Source: Pochonia chlamydosporia 170
Lineage: Eukaryota; Ascomycota; Sordariomycetes; Hypocreales; Clavicipitaceae
NCBI RefSeq assembly: GCF_001653235.2
Contig: NC_035791.1
Location: forward strand, 1,736,001-1,800,000
Reading direction: 5' to 3'
Length of the DNA stretch: 64,000 bases
Shown here one piece after another: positions 1 through 11,080 of this stretch; position 1 is the stretch's first letter, and every line of letters begins with the position of its first letter. The notes below the pieces were generated by a model. It worked only from the letters and a program-made list of their open reading frames with translations, searched no databases and was not told the origin of the DNA. Both the position numbers and the translations under genes were made by a program.

Positions 1-2037
1 CTGCTACGCGAGCGGAGGATTGGATGGCCGCACAAACACGACGTCTTATTTCGCACGAATCAGATACGGCATGGCGAGTAGTATCTTGAAATGCTGCTTT
101 CTATTCCATGCTTTGAACGACACTGGCCAAGCCCCCAGGAATCTCGAATTGCAGTACCTCATATCTGCCTAACTCAAAAGGCCCTTCTGTCCAAATTGCG
201 AAGATTCGGCAACTGACTTGGCAAAACTTTTGCTAGCGCACGCAATCATCTCTTGTGCTTATTGTTCCCGCAAAGGCACAGCCTGTCGGCTGCCAATTAG
301 TGCTGACCGAACGCAGAAAATTGCCAAAATGGGTAGACTTTGAGCATGAAGCTCCAGCTTCACGCTGATGTAGGTGCCTCTCTGGGATAGTGGCATTTAC
401 CAGTTGAAAACATGCTTGCTTACCTGAACTTGGGGATCGCCAGGATGTGAAGTCGATCATTGATACATTATTCCGTCTACCATGCTTATACAAGACGGTA
501 TGCAATGCCCCAGACCGTACATAGCAGAGCCTTTGTCAAGATTGGAGTGTGGACAGCGAGGCGACAAGGGACAGTGGAAGACTGGCCTGGCTTAAAACGA
601 CACTTGACAGTCTATGCACTTTCGAATCGTACTCACCAGGTTTGGACAATGCAGATAGGGTGACGAAGTCAGCCCTAGCTAGTATTTCAGGTGATACATC
701 TCCTGATCAGCAGTATTGTGAGTTTCGGCCAACACGACTAATTACCTGTCAGTGGCTATTACGTGGGAGACGAAATAGCAGTTGTTTACCCCGTATGTTC
801 CAGCGGTAGACACTCCTGCAGCGGTATCACGTCATGCGACACGCAATGCTCAACCATTGTGTACGATGATTAATTGCTCCAACACTCTGATAACTTAGGG
901 TATCGCACAGATCCATTTGGAAATGTTGGTAACAATTGTCGTTTGACTGCAGAAACAAGAACCCGCTGCTGCTCTTGACAGGCTGAAATTCCTCGGCACA
1001 GTCAGGGCCGGAGTGGGAGGTGACAGATATTACATCCACCATACCCGAGTTTACGAAGAGGAACATCCTGCATTCTAAGCATGAAGCAGTCAAGCTTAGC
1101 CACAGACTGCCTCGAGAAACAGCATGAGGCATCATGTTCAACTAGACATTGAAGGGTTGGTACCGCTCCAGTAGATTTGAATGGTTGACACGATCATCTT
1201 GCAAGTCTCAAGCAGTATCTACGCTTGTTTTGCAGCTCCTTGTGCTCCTTGTATACCACAGCACTGATAAGCTAGATTAAATGACTGGAAGTTAACTGCC
1301 AGGTACATCTCTTCTCAAATTGCCAATTATAGAGGCCATGGCGTCATTTAGTATTTAGTTGAAATGCGTGTTAGCAGCGAAGTTTCCAACTGAAATTTGA
1401 CGCGAAATCTAGACGACTGCTATCCATATCTGCCGTCTAACTTTCAAGAAATAGGTCGCTTTAAGCGAGATATGATTGCTAGGGGAATAACAGGGATACC
1501 ATCTACCAAGCCGAACCCAATGACCCTACCAATATCTTCTACTTGAGGCTTGTTTGAACTTTGGGGCCAGTAACATCAGATATTACCTTTGATGAGCGGA
1601 CTTGTCAACCGTTGCCGTTTCTAAACAAGTTATCCTCGAGGAGACGACTCTCCTGGCAACATTCAACCTGATAACAGAGAATATTTGATATCCAATCCAC
1701 TTAGTTAACATACAACATCTTGATGCTACCACCCTGGCTGTGAGAATTTGCTATGACGGTTTTGTCACAAGGCTACTACTGACCAACCGAACACTCTCAT
1801 AGGCATAATATCGAACATGGAATGTGTATAGAGTTAGAAAATGTACGGTTTACATTCGCTATAGGAACTTCACAACACATGTCGCCAATAGTGACAGTGG
1901 ACCGACACAACGTTCAACTCGCAAAGAATCACAATCATAGGATTCCTCTCATAAAACGTACACAGTCATAACAACAAGACATACCATCCTATACCACGCA
2001 TCCAAATCAAACCAAAAGACAACCGCTTCCCCCATCC
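1..2037. other. Gene-free stretch at the left edge
   Basis: No convincing gene is visible. The open frames here are short (the longest is about 104 codons), do not resemble known proteins, and do not join through plausible splice sites. The stretch may hold the 3' flank of a gene lying outside the window and the 3' untranslated region of the minus-strand gene that ends at 2038. Confidence 0.5.
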
Positions 2038-2586
2038 TCACGACGTCTTCTTCTCCTCCTCGTCATCCACCTCTTCCACCCCATTAACATCCTCATCACC
2101 CTCTTCCTCCTCCTCATCTTCCTCATCCTCCTCCTCATCATCATCATCAACCCTCACAAACTCCCACGCCGTTCCCCCCTCCTTCGCCGCCTTCAAACCC
2201 CCATCCTTCCCAGCAACAACCTGCAGCAGTCCCCCCAACCTCGGCGCCAGCAACACATACCCCCCATCAGGATGCCGCCTCGGCACAAAGCTCCCATACT
2301 CGCCTTGCTCCGTACCCTCCGCCGTGAAGTTCCACCAAAAGTCGTGCCCCAGGAACCGCTCCAGCTCCGTCTCATAGAAGCCCATCCAGCCGTCCTTCTC
2401 CACGCTGCGCCAGTAGCAGTTCCCCGCTTGACTGAGGTCCTCTTCTAGTCGGAGCTTGCCGTCGACAATGGCTATGGCCGCGGAGGAGGAGCGCTCGAGA
2501 ATGACGTAGGTTTGGTTTGGTTGCGGCACGGCGTCGCGGGTGGCGGAGGGGCCTAGGATTTTATCGAGGTTGTCTTTTTTAGACAT
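2038..2586 (-). CDS. Small protein with an extremely acidic C-terminal tail, function unknown
   Basis: A single-exon frame of 182 residues. I do not recognise the family. Residues about 20 to 147 look like a compact, beta-rich globular domain: alternating hydrophobic and glycine residues, many aromatics (WRSVEKDGWMGFYE, DFWWNF) and a GGYVLLAPRLGGLLQVV stretch. This could suit a beta-trefoil or fascin-like fold, but that is inference. Residues about 148 to 182 are almost only Asp and Glu, encoded by a GAG/GAT-rich stretch that is microsatellite-like on the DNA. Such tails occur in histone- and nucleic-acid-binding chaperones, but nothing else supports that role. No signal peptide or membrane segment is visible. 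A run of T on the plus strand (poly-A on the coding strand) lies directly before the start codon. The gene is the last of a minus-strand series that starts with pacC. Confidence 0.7.
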   Translation of the reverse strand: MSKKDNLDKILGPSATRDAVPQPNQTYVILERSSSAAIAIVDGKLRLEEDLSQAGNCYWRSVEKDGWMGFYETELERFLGHDFWWNFTAEGTEQGEYGSFVPRRHPDGGYVLLAPRLGGLLQVVAGKDGGLKAAKEGGTAWEFVRVDDDDEEEDEEDEEEEEGDEDVNGVEEVDDEEEKKTS

Positions 2587-3326
2587 TTTTTTTTTTTTCG
2601 TATTAATTGAATTGAATTGTGTGAGGAATTATACTGAAGAATCGTAGTGTATTGATTTTGAAATGAAAGGGTGGAATTGGTATTTTGTTGGAATAAAAAA
2701 GTTGGTGATGCTGCCTGCATGGAGGAGTGACATGCCATCGCCGATCTTTGGGGCGTGACGTCAATGACGCATCACTCATGGGCGTCATAGTGCCAGGTAC
2801 GAAGTCGCCTTGGCGGGTGGGTTGGGTTAAGTGGGCTGAATTAGGTGCAGGATTTGCGATGAAACTTGAATCAAGAAATGCTGTCGAGCTAATAGTTGGG
2901 GTGGGAGATGTGAATGAGCTGGTTTACATGGTATTTTGGATTGCCATGTCCTTCGGTAGACTTGATTAGTTTGACGTTAGCGGATGTAACCTGGGCAAAG
3001 ACGTTAGAACAGCTGTTGAATCCAAGATTTCCGTTAGAGTTTCTTTCACTAGTCCATCCATATTAACTGACCGTAACGAAGATAGCAACCACTAGAAATT
3101 AAACCTCCATTTTAGCCAGACGGTATTCCCTCCTCAAGCATATCCATCCAAGAGCGAAGCATATCAAACCTCACCAAACCCTTGCAGAACACATAGTTCC
3201 AGCAACATAAACCTCCTAACCCGGAATCCACCAATTTTCACCTAACCACCCTCTTCCCACCTAACCAGCTAAGCAGCTCTCCCTATCCCAAGTCAAAACA
3301 TTGACATCCCTGTTGTCCTCCACAGC
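2587..3326. other. Intergenic region between the acidic-tail gene and the small CCCC gene
   Basis: It should contain the promoter of the minus-strand gene starting at 2586 and the 3' untranslated region of the gene ending at 3327. A homopolymer T run lies at about 2587 to 2599. I see no further coding potential. Confidence 0.5.
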
Positions 3327-3509
3327 TCACATCACAAGCCCATCATCACACAGAACCGCCAAGCAAGCACACCCTTTCCCCATCAGAACCACCGTACACA
3401 CAGGCTCTTTGACCCTCGGCGCACAGCAGCAGCACGGGAAGAAAATCAAAGGTGCAGCCGATACCGTCGTCATGAGCACACCAAGTGCCATGGCACACAG
3501 AAACCGCAT
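3327..3509 (-). CDS. Small secreted cysteine-rich protein with one CCCC module
   Basis: A 60-residue protein with a signal peptide: Met-Arg-Phe, then a hydrophobic core ending in TTVSA near residue 18, which leaves a mature peptide of about 41 residues. The mature part has eight cysteines at 26-29, 38, 47, 49 and 54, giving CCCC-x8-C-x8-C-x-C-x4-C. The same spacing recurs three times in the adjacent gene at 3999-4835, on the same strand, so the two genes look like paralogues. The sequence around both start codons also shares CGCATGTTGGA on the plus strand. I know of no named family with this pattern. Size, secretion and cysteine content fit a fungal effector or surface peptide, but that is inference. 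The frame is short, so the paralogue's matching spacing is the main evidence that it is real. Confidence 0.7.
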   Translation of the reverse strand: MRFLCAMALGVLMTTVSAAPLIFFPCCCCAPRVKEPVCTVVLMGKGCACLAVLCDDGLVM

Positions 3510-3998
3510 GTTGGATTTGATGTACCTCGTGATTTGATACGAAACTTGAGAGTTTGTTAAGTGTTTCTGAGCTCAGCGTTGAAAAGTGATGGAAGGCAAA
3601 TGGGAGGGCTGACACAGACTTATCAAGATGAATCATACATTGCAGAATGCACTCCTGCATAATACACCGGCGTAGTCAACTGTCAGGGACTTTTGTGGCT
3701 CGTTACCTCTTCGGAATGAGATGCAGAGGTGAGACACATTGTGTTCATAATTGGGAACATTCCACAGCAAGTTCGGACAACGCAAGTATGTAGAAGCCCA
3801 TTTGATTACGTACAATTAAGAAAAGCTGATTTAAAAATTAAGCTAGTTATACGTTGTGACGTGCTTCATAGAATAATCGACTGTCCACCAATTTCTTCAT
3901 TGGTCAGAAAATAAAACCATACTTTTCTCTATTTGCCAATACAAATCAATACTTTTGGTAGCCGTAAACGGGGAGTTAGCCCTGCTGAAGCCGTAAAC
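3510..3998. other. Intergenic region between the two CCCC genes
   Basis: These 489 bases hold the 3' untranslated region of the triple-module gene and the promoter of the single-module gene, both read leftward. I see no other gene and no exact GCCAAG PacC site. Confidence 0.5.
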
Positions 3999-4835
3999 TT
4001 AGATGTTGGTGCACACAGGACGCTTGACAAAGGTAGTCTCAGCATCCTTGGGACACGCAACCAGAGCACAGATGCAGTTTTCCTCCTCGCGCATCTCGCA
4101 CACAATCTTGTTGATGCCAGGGTTGCAGCAGCAGCAAGGAACTTGACGGCCGGTGGGAGACGGCGGCATAACACAGCCAGGAGGCATGGGCTTCGTCTGA
4201 GCAGGCTTTGTGACAGTAACGAATCTCTTAGGTCGGTCATTCAAACCAGGAGGCTTGCCCTTGGTGGAAGGAATAGCATGAGGAGCATCGGTGACAACCA
4301 CGGGCGTAGGCTTCCCGGCAACAGGACCATTCGGAGGAGGAGGAAGCTTCTCGACGGGGAGAGAAGGAGGGGGACGAACTTGGTCCTTCTTCGAAATCTT
4401 CACCTCATCATCCCAAACAGTCGGCGCATCGCTGGGACACATGACAGCTGCGCAGAAACACTGGTCCTTGCTGATGGAGCGAGTGCAGCTGATAACATTC
4501 CTGCTAATATCGCAGCAGCAGCATGCGTTTCCGGGGTTGCCAATGTCGTTCTTTTTGACAACAGGAGCGGGAGTCTGCTTGACAGGAGGAGTCTTTGGTT
4601 TCGTCGGCTTCGAAGTAGGAGCAGGCGGTCCATCAACGTAGACGGTTGGTGCATTCGCAGGGCACACCACAGCAGCGCAAACACAATCCTGCTTCATGAT
4701 GGACCTGTTGCAGCTGATGACGTTTCTGCTAATGTCGCAGCAGCAGCACGCATCGGGAGGTGAGTCAGGAGGAGGTTGAGCGACAACCAGGGAGACGAGG
4801 CAAAAGATGCCGGTAGCAATCGAAGTGACGCGCAT
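3999..4835 (-). CDS. Secreted protein with three CCCC cysteine modules joined by Pro-rich linkers
   Basis: A 278-residue single-exon protein. The frame is open further upstream, but I chose the Met at 4835 because it begins a clean signal peptide (MRVTSIATGIFCLVSLVVA). Three modules follow, with CCCC at residues 30-33, 105-108 and 234-237. Modules 1 and 2 read CCCC-x8-C-x8-C-x-C-x4-C; module 3 has seven residues in the second gap. Each module is followed by CP-x-[ND]-A-x-T. Modules 1 and 2 share an identical stretch (CCCCDISRNVISC, then RSI), which points to a recent internal duplication. The linkers are rich in Pro, Lys and Thr and probably extended, possibly O-glycosylated. There is no GPI signal or membrane anchor. 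The neighbour at 3327-3509 carries one copy of the module. Function is unknown; an effector, cell-wall or metal-binding role is inference. Confidence 0.85.
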   Translation of the reverse strand: MRVTSIATGIFCLVSLVVAQPPPDSPPDACCCCDISRNVISCNRSIMKQDCVCAAVVCPANAPTVYVDGPPAPTSKPTKPKTPPVKQTPAPVVKKNDIGNPGNACCCCDISRNVISCTRSISKDQCFCAAVMCPSDAPTVWDDEVKISKKDQVRPPPSLPVEKLPPPPNGPVAGKPTPVVVTDAPHAIPSTKGKPPGLNDRPKRFVTVTKPAQTKPMPPGCVMPPSPTGRQVPCCCCNPGINKIVCEMREEENCICALVACPKDAETTFVKRPVCTNI

Positions 4836-6582
4836 GTTGGACAGGATTGAAGTCGTGAAAGGGCGTTTTGCTAGGACGGAATAGTAGACTCGTTGAAGAT
4901 TGTGGGAAGAAACAAAAGGGCGTACAAGTAACAGGAAGGCTGTCACAAATATACTCTTCAAGGTGAGTGAGACAAGGTAGAAGGGTTTGTGAATCACAGT
5001 GTTGGTGGTGAGGATACTCGAAAAACAAATTCCAGAATCGAGGCGGATTCACTCCCATTTTATGTTCATTCCGAGTCGCTGCTTCTTTTTCTGGATCTCA
5101 CGGCTCCTTCCTTGACTCTGCTACATACACGGTTAGCAAGCTTCATTCCAACGCATCATCGACTGACTGACCTTGTTTGTCTCGGCTCAGACACAAACGC
5201 TCCTCCAAGACTTCAACAGTTTTTTCCCCCAATGCCTCGCCCACGCCACACAATCCGTATGGACAAACTTTGCTTCCTTCAACCCATCGTGAACCAATAA
5301 ATCAACCACCTAACCATGCAACAACGGCTCGGCAGACCTAGCAAAAGTTCTTTGCTCTCACGACTCTCTTTCGGTCCCAACTTGCGCCTCGCCACTCGCA
5401 TGTGGTATTCCTTCGCCCATCGTGCCCTCACACCACATTTGCATTCGTTCATCCAAAGGGAAAAAAGAAATTTTCTTCCTTCACTGCAAGATCCAGATTC
5501 ATTGCATGGCGCGTTATAGACAGGGTGCACTGGGTAAGGTAGGGTCCTGCATGTGCCTAGCTCTGAACTTGTGCGAAATCCTTAGTCGGACCCTCGGGAC
5601 CTTTTTTTTTTTTTGCTGCACGGCTCACAACCGCGAATTCTGTATGGTCAGTGTGTTGAGTGTTCTGGGATTCTTGCAGGTAGTTAAGCTTACTCGCGAT
5701 GAAAAATCTCCTGTTCGATGCGTATGCCGTGGCTGCGATGCATTGCCGTTACCGTCGACTTGCATATGTCAAGCTGGCCGAGCCCCATTCAGTATACCCA
5801 GATATTCATAGCCGTCAAAAGCCGTGCCGTGTCAACCAAGAAAATTTACGGACCGACGTAATTCTAGGCTCATGGTGCTGTGAAGTCTCTTTAAAATCTC
5901 TTTTCTTGCGACCTTTTGTCAAGATCCTTATGTTGTGTATGGGTCATTTTCGTTGCAGAAATGGTAAACTCTTACGAGAGATTTCGTGTTCTGACATATT
6001 GCCAGGGCTTTTTTCTCTTTTCAACTTCAGTCCGTGCCAACACGGGAATTATGAAGACGGTTCAAAAAGGAGGCTTGAATGGCGTTCGTTTGCAGGAGCA
6101 AATGTTCGGCCATGTCGCATCGTGTTGCTAAATATAATCGCGATCGAGAACTTTGCTGCATGACATTCCGTTGGCTTGCTTCTCGGCCCATGTTGCCACT
6201 TTGATGGGCAACCAACTGCGGCAGGATAATCGACAATTACGAGACCAAAACGTCACGGTACTTACAACAAGACTGTGTGTGTGCTGTTCATTGCATGTCA
6301 GATGTACACAAGTAAGCTTGATTTCAATCCTAACTAATGCACCAAATTGTCATTCGATTCCATACACGCCATAAGAAACTATCTGTCCCAATTTTTCCAA
6401 AACCGAAAAACAAGTCATAATGTGTCATTGAGAAGGCGCATTTTAATGTACATGGCCGTTGCGACATCTTAGTAGATGCGCAGAGAGATAGAGGAAACCA
6501 AACAAAAAAGAGTATGCAACAAGAAAAATATCAAATTCGACCCACTGCCACACTAAGCAACCGACTTAATGCAATGTGCTCA
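4836..6582. other. Intergenic region between the triple-CCCC gene and pacC
   Basis: About 1.75 kb between two minus-strand genes. It should hold the promoter of the triple-CCCC gene and the 3' untranslated region of pacC. The open frames are short and unconvincing. I found no exact GCCAAG site here, so direct PacC control of the CCCC genes is not suggested. Confidence 0.5.
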
Positions 6583-8599
6583 TTAAGAACCGGGAACCGG
6601 CAGACGGGGATACAGCGAAGAGCCGCCGTCACGTAGACCGATAGGCTGTCTCGCAGGACTCTTGATATCCACATCCATGGCATCGCCATCTCTTCGGGAA
6701 GCCTCGGCCTCGACTTCGCCGACAAAGTCCTTTCGCTCCAGGCGACTGCGGACGTACTCCCGCAGGGTCTCGATGACACGCATATTCTCCAACCAACGGT
6801 CATAGTTCTCCTCGCGCTCCCTGGCCTCACTGCTGTCCGACTCAGACGATGGAGACCCAACAGAAAGAGCGGATTCGCTGGCCTTGGGCGTAGTGCGACC
6901 ACTCGTCTCCTCTGCAGGGCGAATAGGAGGAATCGTTCGAGCCTTCTGAAGCATACCACCAGAGTATCGGCGACGCTCGCTGCTGTCAAAGCTGGGACCG
7001 AGGGCAGCCGTGGTGGAACTGAATCCCTGGCTGACAGCGGGAAGACTGGTAGGGAGAGTTGGGTACATGACAGACGAAGTGGTTGTGCTGCTGTGGCGAG
7101 ACTGAGGAGAGAGCCCGGACGAGGCAGATGGGCTAGGCGAGTGACCCGAGGTGTAGGACATGGAGCTCGAAGGTGGTGTTACTGCGGGAGTGCCAGTCGA
7201 CGAAATGGCAGTAAGAGGCGAGGCCATGTTAGCAGCAGAGACTGGGTGATAGCCGTCAGCCGACACGGGGAGGTGAGTAGGAGATCCACGCTGGAGCACA
7301 GTAGGCGAATGGCTGTGTCGGTAACCGCCGAAACCGTGATTCTCGCCGCCGTTATGGACGTGGACACCGGCGGTGGCATGGCTGGCGTTCTCGTAGATGG
7401 TATCCTGCATCTGGCCGAGGAGGTTGTCGAGCTGTACAAGATCCTTCTGCGTTCGGGCATTAGGCATAGGCAAGTAATACTGCTGAGCAAGCGGGTTCTG
7501 CGTCGGCGCAGGGCCGCCGTGGACCATGGCGGGTGCTGGTTGAGGCATGTACTGTTCGGTGGCAGTCATGGGGCCGTTAGGAATAGAGAGGGAACCGTGG
7601 AGAGGCATGAGAGATCGTCCAATCTGGGCATACGAGGATGGGTCGATCTGGCGACGCTTAGCGTTGCCGAAGAAGTCGTCGACCATGTCGTAGGCTCGCT
7701 TGCGATCATAACCACCACCAGCAGCGGAAGCACTGTAACCAATGTGCTCAGCACGGGGCGTGTTCATGGGAGGCTGGTTGAAATACAGGCCATAACCAGT
7801 TGAAGGTTGAGGCGCGTAGTAGCCATGGCCTTGATGGTGCGAAAAGCCACCGGAGCGAATTTGGCCGTTGTGATCATAATAGCTTGGTGCTACGTTCTCG
7901 AGTTAGCATACAGGTCATGGCGGTGGAGAGGAACATCGTAGTGAGATGTGAAGCGTACCTTTGGACCCTTGAGTTCTGTAGTTGAGACCCTGGTGATCCT
8001 GGCCGGGGCGAGATAGCACAGAGTCATCAGCGTGGGTCTTTACGTGCTTCTTCAGATCCTGAGGGCGCTTGAAGCTCTTGCCGCAGAATTCACACTTGTG
8101 AGGCTTGAGAGGAACGTGAACCCTGATGTGAGAGGTAATGTGGTCACGCTTGACAGTAGTTGTGCGACAAGAGTTCCACTGGCATGTGAGGTTCAAGTTG
8201 TTGGTGCTCTTGCGGCCAACATGGCGTTCACAGATGTGTTCCTGGTAGGCATGTCAGTTTGAGTGCAGACGAGGCGGTAGAAATGGTAAACAATCATTGG
8301 GAGCGCGCATCCGTCTTGATACAAGAACATTCGCCGTTACATGGAGACGGATATGCAGGGACGAAAAGACGGGTCTCTATGCATGGCGGAAAGCTCGCAC
8401 TTACATAAAGAGTATCGGGACTGGAAAACTTCTGGTTGCAAGAGTTCCAGCGACACGTCAGGTTGTCCTCGGCTGAGCTGTGCTGAGAGGTACTGGAAGT
8501 AGAGGCTGAAGGCGCAGGCGTGTTGGACTTGGAGTCACTTCCGTTGCTCGAGGTTGACGAAGCCGAAACCTGGGCAGCATCCGACATTTGCGACGCCAT
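6583..8599 (-). CDS. pacC: pH-response transcription factor PacC
   Basis: Zinc-finger factor that activates alkaline-expressed genes and represses acid-expressed genes through GCCARG sites. Three exons: 8599-8405, 8241-7959 and 7889-6583, with introns of 163 and 69 bp, giving 594 residues, normal for the family. Three C2H2 fingers span about residues 49 to 135. Finger 1 (C49, C54, H67, H72) is split by the first intron, finger 2 begins at C85/C90 and finger 3 at C115/C118. In the family, ambient alkalinity triggers Pal-pathway cleavage in a signalling box after PalA binds flanking YPX(L/I) motifs. Two such motifs are visible, YPTL at about 435-438 and YPRL at about 586-589. The stretch [10 protein letters not shown] at about 468-477 between them resembles the signalling box. 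Basic and Ser/Pro-rich linkers fill the rest. Self-regulation is likely, given seven PacC sites about 305 to 473 bp upstream of the start codon. Confidence 0.95.
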
Positions 8600-8903
8600 T
8601 GTGGAGTATCAGAGCGCCAGAAGCGGCCTGAGTAAGATTTCTTCCGAGAGTGGTAAGAGAGAAAGGGCCGCGTGTTTCCAAAAGGTTTGCAACTCGCTAG
8701 CAGTGTCAAAAAGCGAGATTTTTGGATAATCTGTGGTTTGGTTTGACAGAAGAAAAAACCGTTGCAAGATGTTGTGCCTTTAAGAAACGTTGTCTGGGCT
8801 GGGGGAGAGAAAGGCTGCTTCGCTCATCGAAGGTTTCTGGGGCGTTGGCTCCCTTTACACTCTCACAGAAGTCTGGGCAGACGAGAAAGGGCGAGCGGAA
8901 ATT

Positions 8904-9072
8904 CTTGGCGTTTCTTGGCAAACACTCCGGGGTACCCGAGATGGGTGATACTTTTGACTTGCAAGGATCCACATAATGAACAAGGTACCGACTAACGAAT
9001 GAACGCCAAGATTGGCGGCGGAGTGCGCTTTGCCAAGAAACGCCAAGTCTTGGCAAAGTCTGGGCACTTGGC
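8904..9072. promoter_or_regulatory. Cluster of seven PacC sites in the pacC promoter
   Basis: Exact GCCAAG (or its complement) begins at 8904, 8914, 9005, 9032, 9042, 9049 and 9067. The pair at 9042-9054 forms a perfect inverted repeat, GCCAAGTCTTGGC. The PacC consensus is GCCARG, and pacC genes are known to be alkaline-induced. The distance to the start codon fits a promoter, so autoregulation is the natural reading. Confidence 0.8.
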
Positions 9073-9317
9073 CCATCAGTGCCATCACCACTTTTCAATT
9101 GGCAGTCGCCTCCACTTGATGCTATGCCCAACTGCGAGTGAGTGCATCAATCCCATCGAGTCTGGCCTGGTCTGGTCTGGTCAATGTTTTATCAGGCGGA
9201 TCCCAGCAGCCCAGCAGCCCAGCAGACCGTAGCCAGACCCCAGAGCTGGTGCTTCGTAACAGCGTGGACAAACGACCAGACGACAGAAGGCCGCAAGTGA
9301 CGTTTTATTACGAGCAC

Positions 9318-9363
9318 TCAGTCAGTCAGTCAGTCAGTCAGTCAGTCAGTCAGTCAGTCAGTC
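9318..9363. repeat. Tetranucleotide microsatellite (TCAG)n
   Basis: About eleven and a half uninterrupted TCAG units (46 bp) in the non-coding region upstream of pacC. It is a simple sequence repeat and likely variable in length between strains. Confidence 0.95.
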
Positions 9364-10442
9364 CTGTGGCAGACACGCAGCTGGTTGAGTGAGCATGGGC
9401 TGACTTCCAAGGTACCTAGGTAGGCCAGACACGACACGACGACCCCAGATTGCACATTGCGTGGCCCCCCGTCGTCGCATACTGTAACAATCCAGACTTT
9501 GTCGCTTCAACACACGGACGGAGTCGTGGCACTTTGACCAGATTCAGATATACAACTGCCGTGTCCTGGACTTGACTCCTGAATGTGGGACTCCATCATG
9601 CCATTGATCGAGTCGTCCTCAGAGCTGGTGTTGGGTGACAGCACAACCTGACAGCAATACAGTTCCCGTGTCCAACAGACGATGGATGGATGGGCAGAAG
9701 AGGAAGAAAGGAACAGATTGCTTCCACACCACCTTATTTCAACATACCTGCGCCACCATCCTTACAGTACGCAAAGTCCGCGGAACGGTACCGTGAAGGA
9801 CACAAAGATGTAACCATGGGGGGGTCAACTGTCGCCAACTTCCGGACATCAGTGGACGAACACAGCCAGGCACTCCATACTGCATTGCATCACCTTCCAT
9901 CAATTCCTTCTATCCTGGTAGCTCCACGGTCTCACGACAGTCGCCAAGTCGGTCGTTGTCCATGCCTGGCCTGTCTGTGTTGAAAACCGATGCTGCTCAT
10001 TTATTGGTACGGGAAGCCAAGCCGACTTGTCAACCGGTTTCCCACAGCATACATTTGACCACCGCGTCTGCAGACAACGACATGGGGATGCAATACACAC
10101 CATCTAATCTGACCCTGGTGAACAAATTCCGAACACGCATCGTGGGAATAACGTTACCCAGTCATGCATTACCTGACCCAAACATGCCGCTAACCCACCG
10201 TTTTTACCTACGCTACGATCTAATGCACTATGGAGCATTAGTACGCACTTTCTATCCCACCAGCTCAGTAATCTCTATTCAGCCACTACAGACACTAAAT
10301 ATAGCTGGAAAGAATGCGACAACGTCTTCTCCAAGTCTTTACCTGAGACATCTCATGTGCGGCAATCAAGCTTCCCGCCAGCTAAGCATTCCGCACTTCC
10401 GCCGACCACCCATACATTGCTTGCGACGTGGAATGATTCGGT

Positions 10443-10463
10443 GGTCGATGGTCGATGGTCGAT
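10443..10463. repeat. Short heptanucleotide repeat, three copies of GGTCGAT
   Basis: Three perfect adjacent copies of GGTCGAT in non-coding sequence. No function is suggested. Confidence 0.8.
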
Positions 10464-11080
10464 GGTGTCGGTTTCCCTCTCGTCGACAAGAACTCGGGTG
10501 TCAGGCGCAGGTCAATTAACTAATTTCGCCCCGTTTCCCGGCCATCTGATTGATATGCAAATAAGGTTCATTTGCTTCCTCTTTGCACCAACTCGCTTTC
10601 CGTTCGTGGCGGTGGCTTCCACCCTCCATATTCAGGGTCTCGCACACATACTACTCAATCGGGACAAATATAACGAGAATCGTCACCAATGTCCTGGCTT
10701 CCGCGGGCTCCTTACAAGGGTAAGGGTGCTTGCTTCCAGCTGTGGTTTTCGATGGGCAAGGAATCAATACCATGTCTCTCGTCTCGTCAATCTGTCTTAC
10801 CCACCAGCTTCAGCCCGACTCCGGATGCTCCGGCTGAACCAGGACGAAATGTCTCTTCCTCTGCAGGAATACTGCGCTCAAACTCCACAGCAGTGGCCCA
10901 GCACGTCCTAAGGAAGCAGGCAGGCAGTTTTGCTCTCTGCCCGTCGTCGCAGAACAACATTGACGCAGTTGATATTTTCATCGGATTCCTTGGGCCAACT
11001 CCGCAAAAACCTGCGCGTGTGATGTAAATCGCCGAGCCATCTTAAACCGCACAGATCGTCCATCACCACCAGTGTTATCC

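Noticed and set aside
1480..1500. Sequence resembling an I-SceI homing-endonuclease site
   Set aside because: Only a partial match to the 18-base site, in nuclear DNA with no homing endonuclease gene nearby; chance similarity.
3933..4763. Plus-strand open frame of 276 codons
   Set aside because: It lies antisense to the triple-CCCC gene, has no signal or domain, and is explained by the biased codons of the true gene.
9318..9363. Possible CRISPR-like repeat array
   Set aside because: It is a plain four-base microsatellite without spacers.
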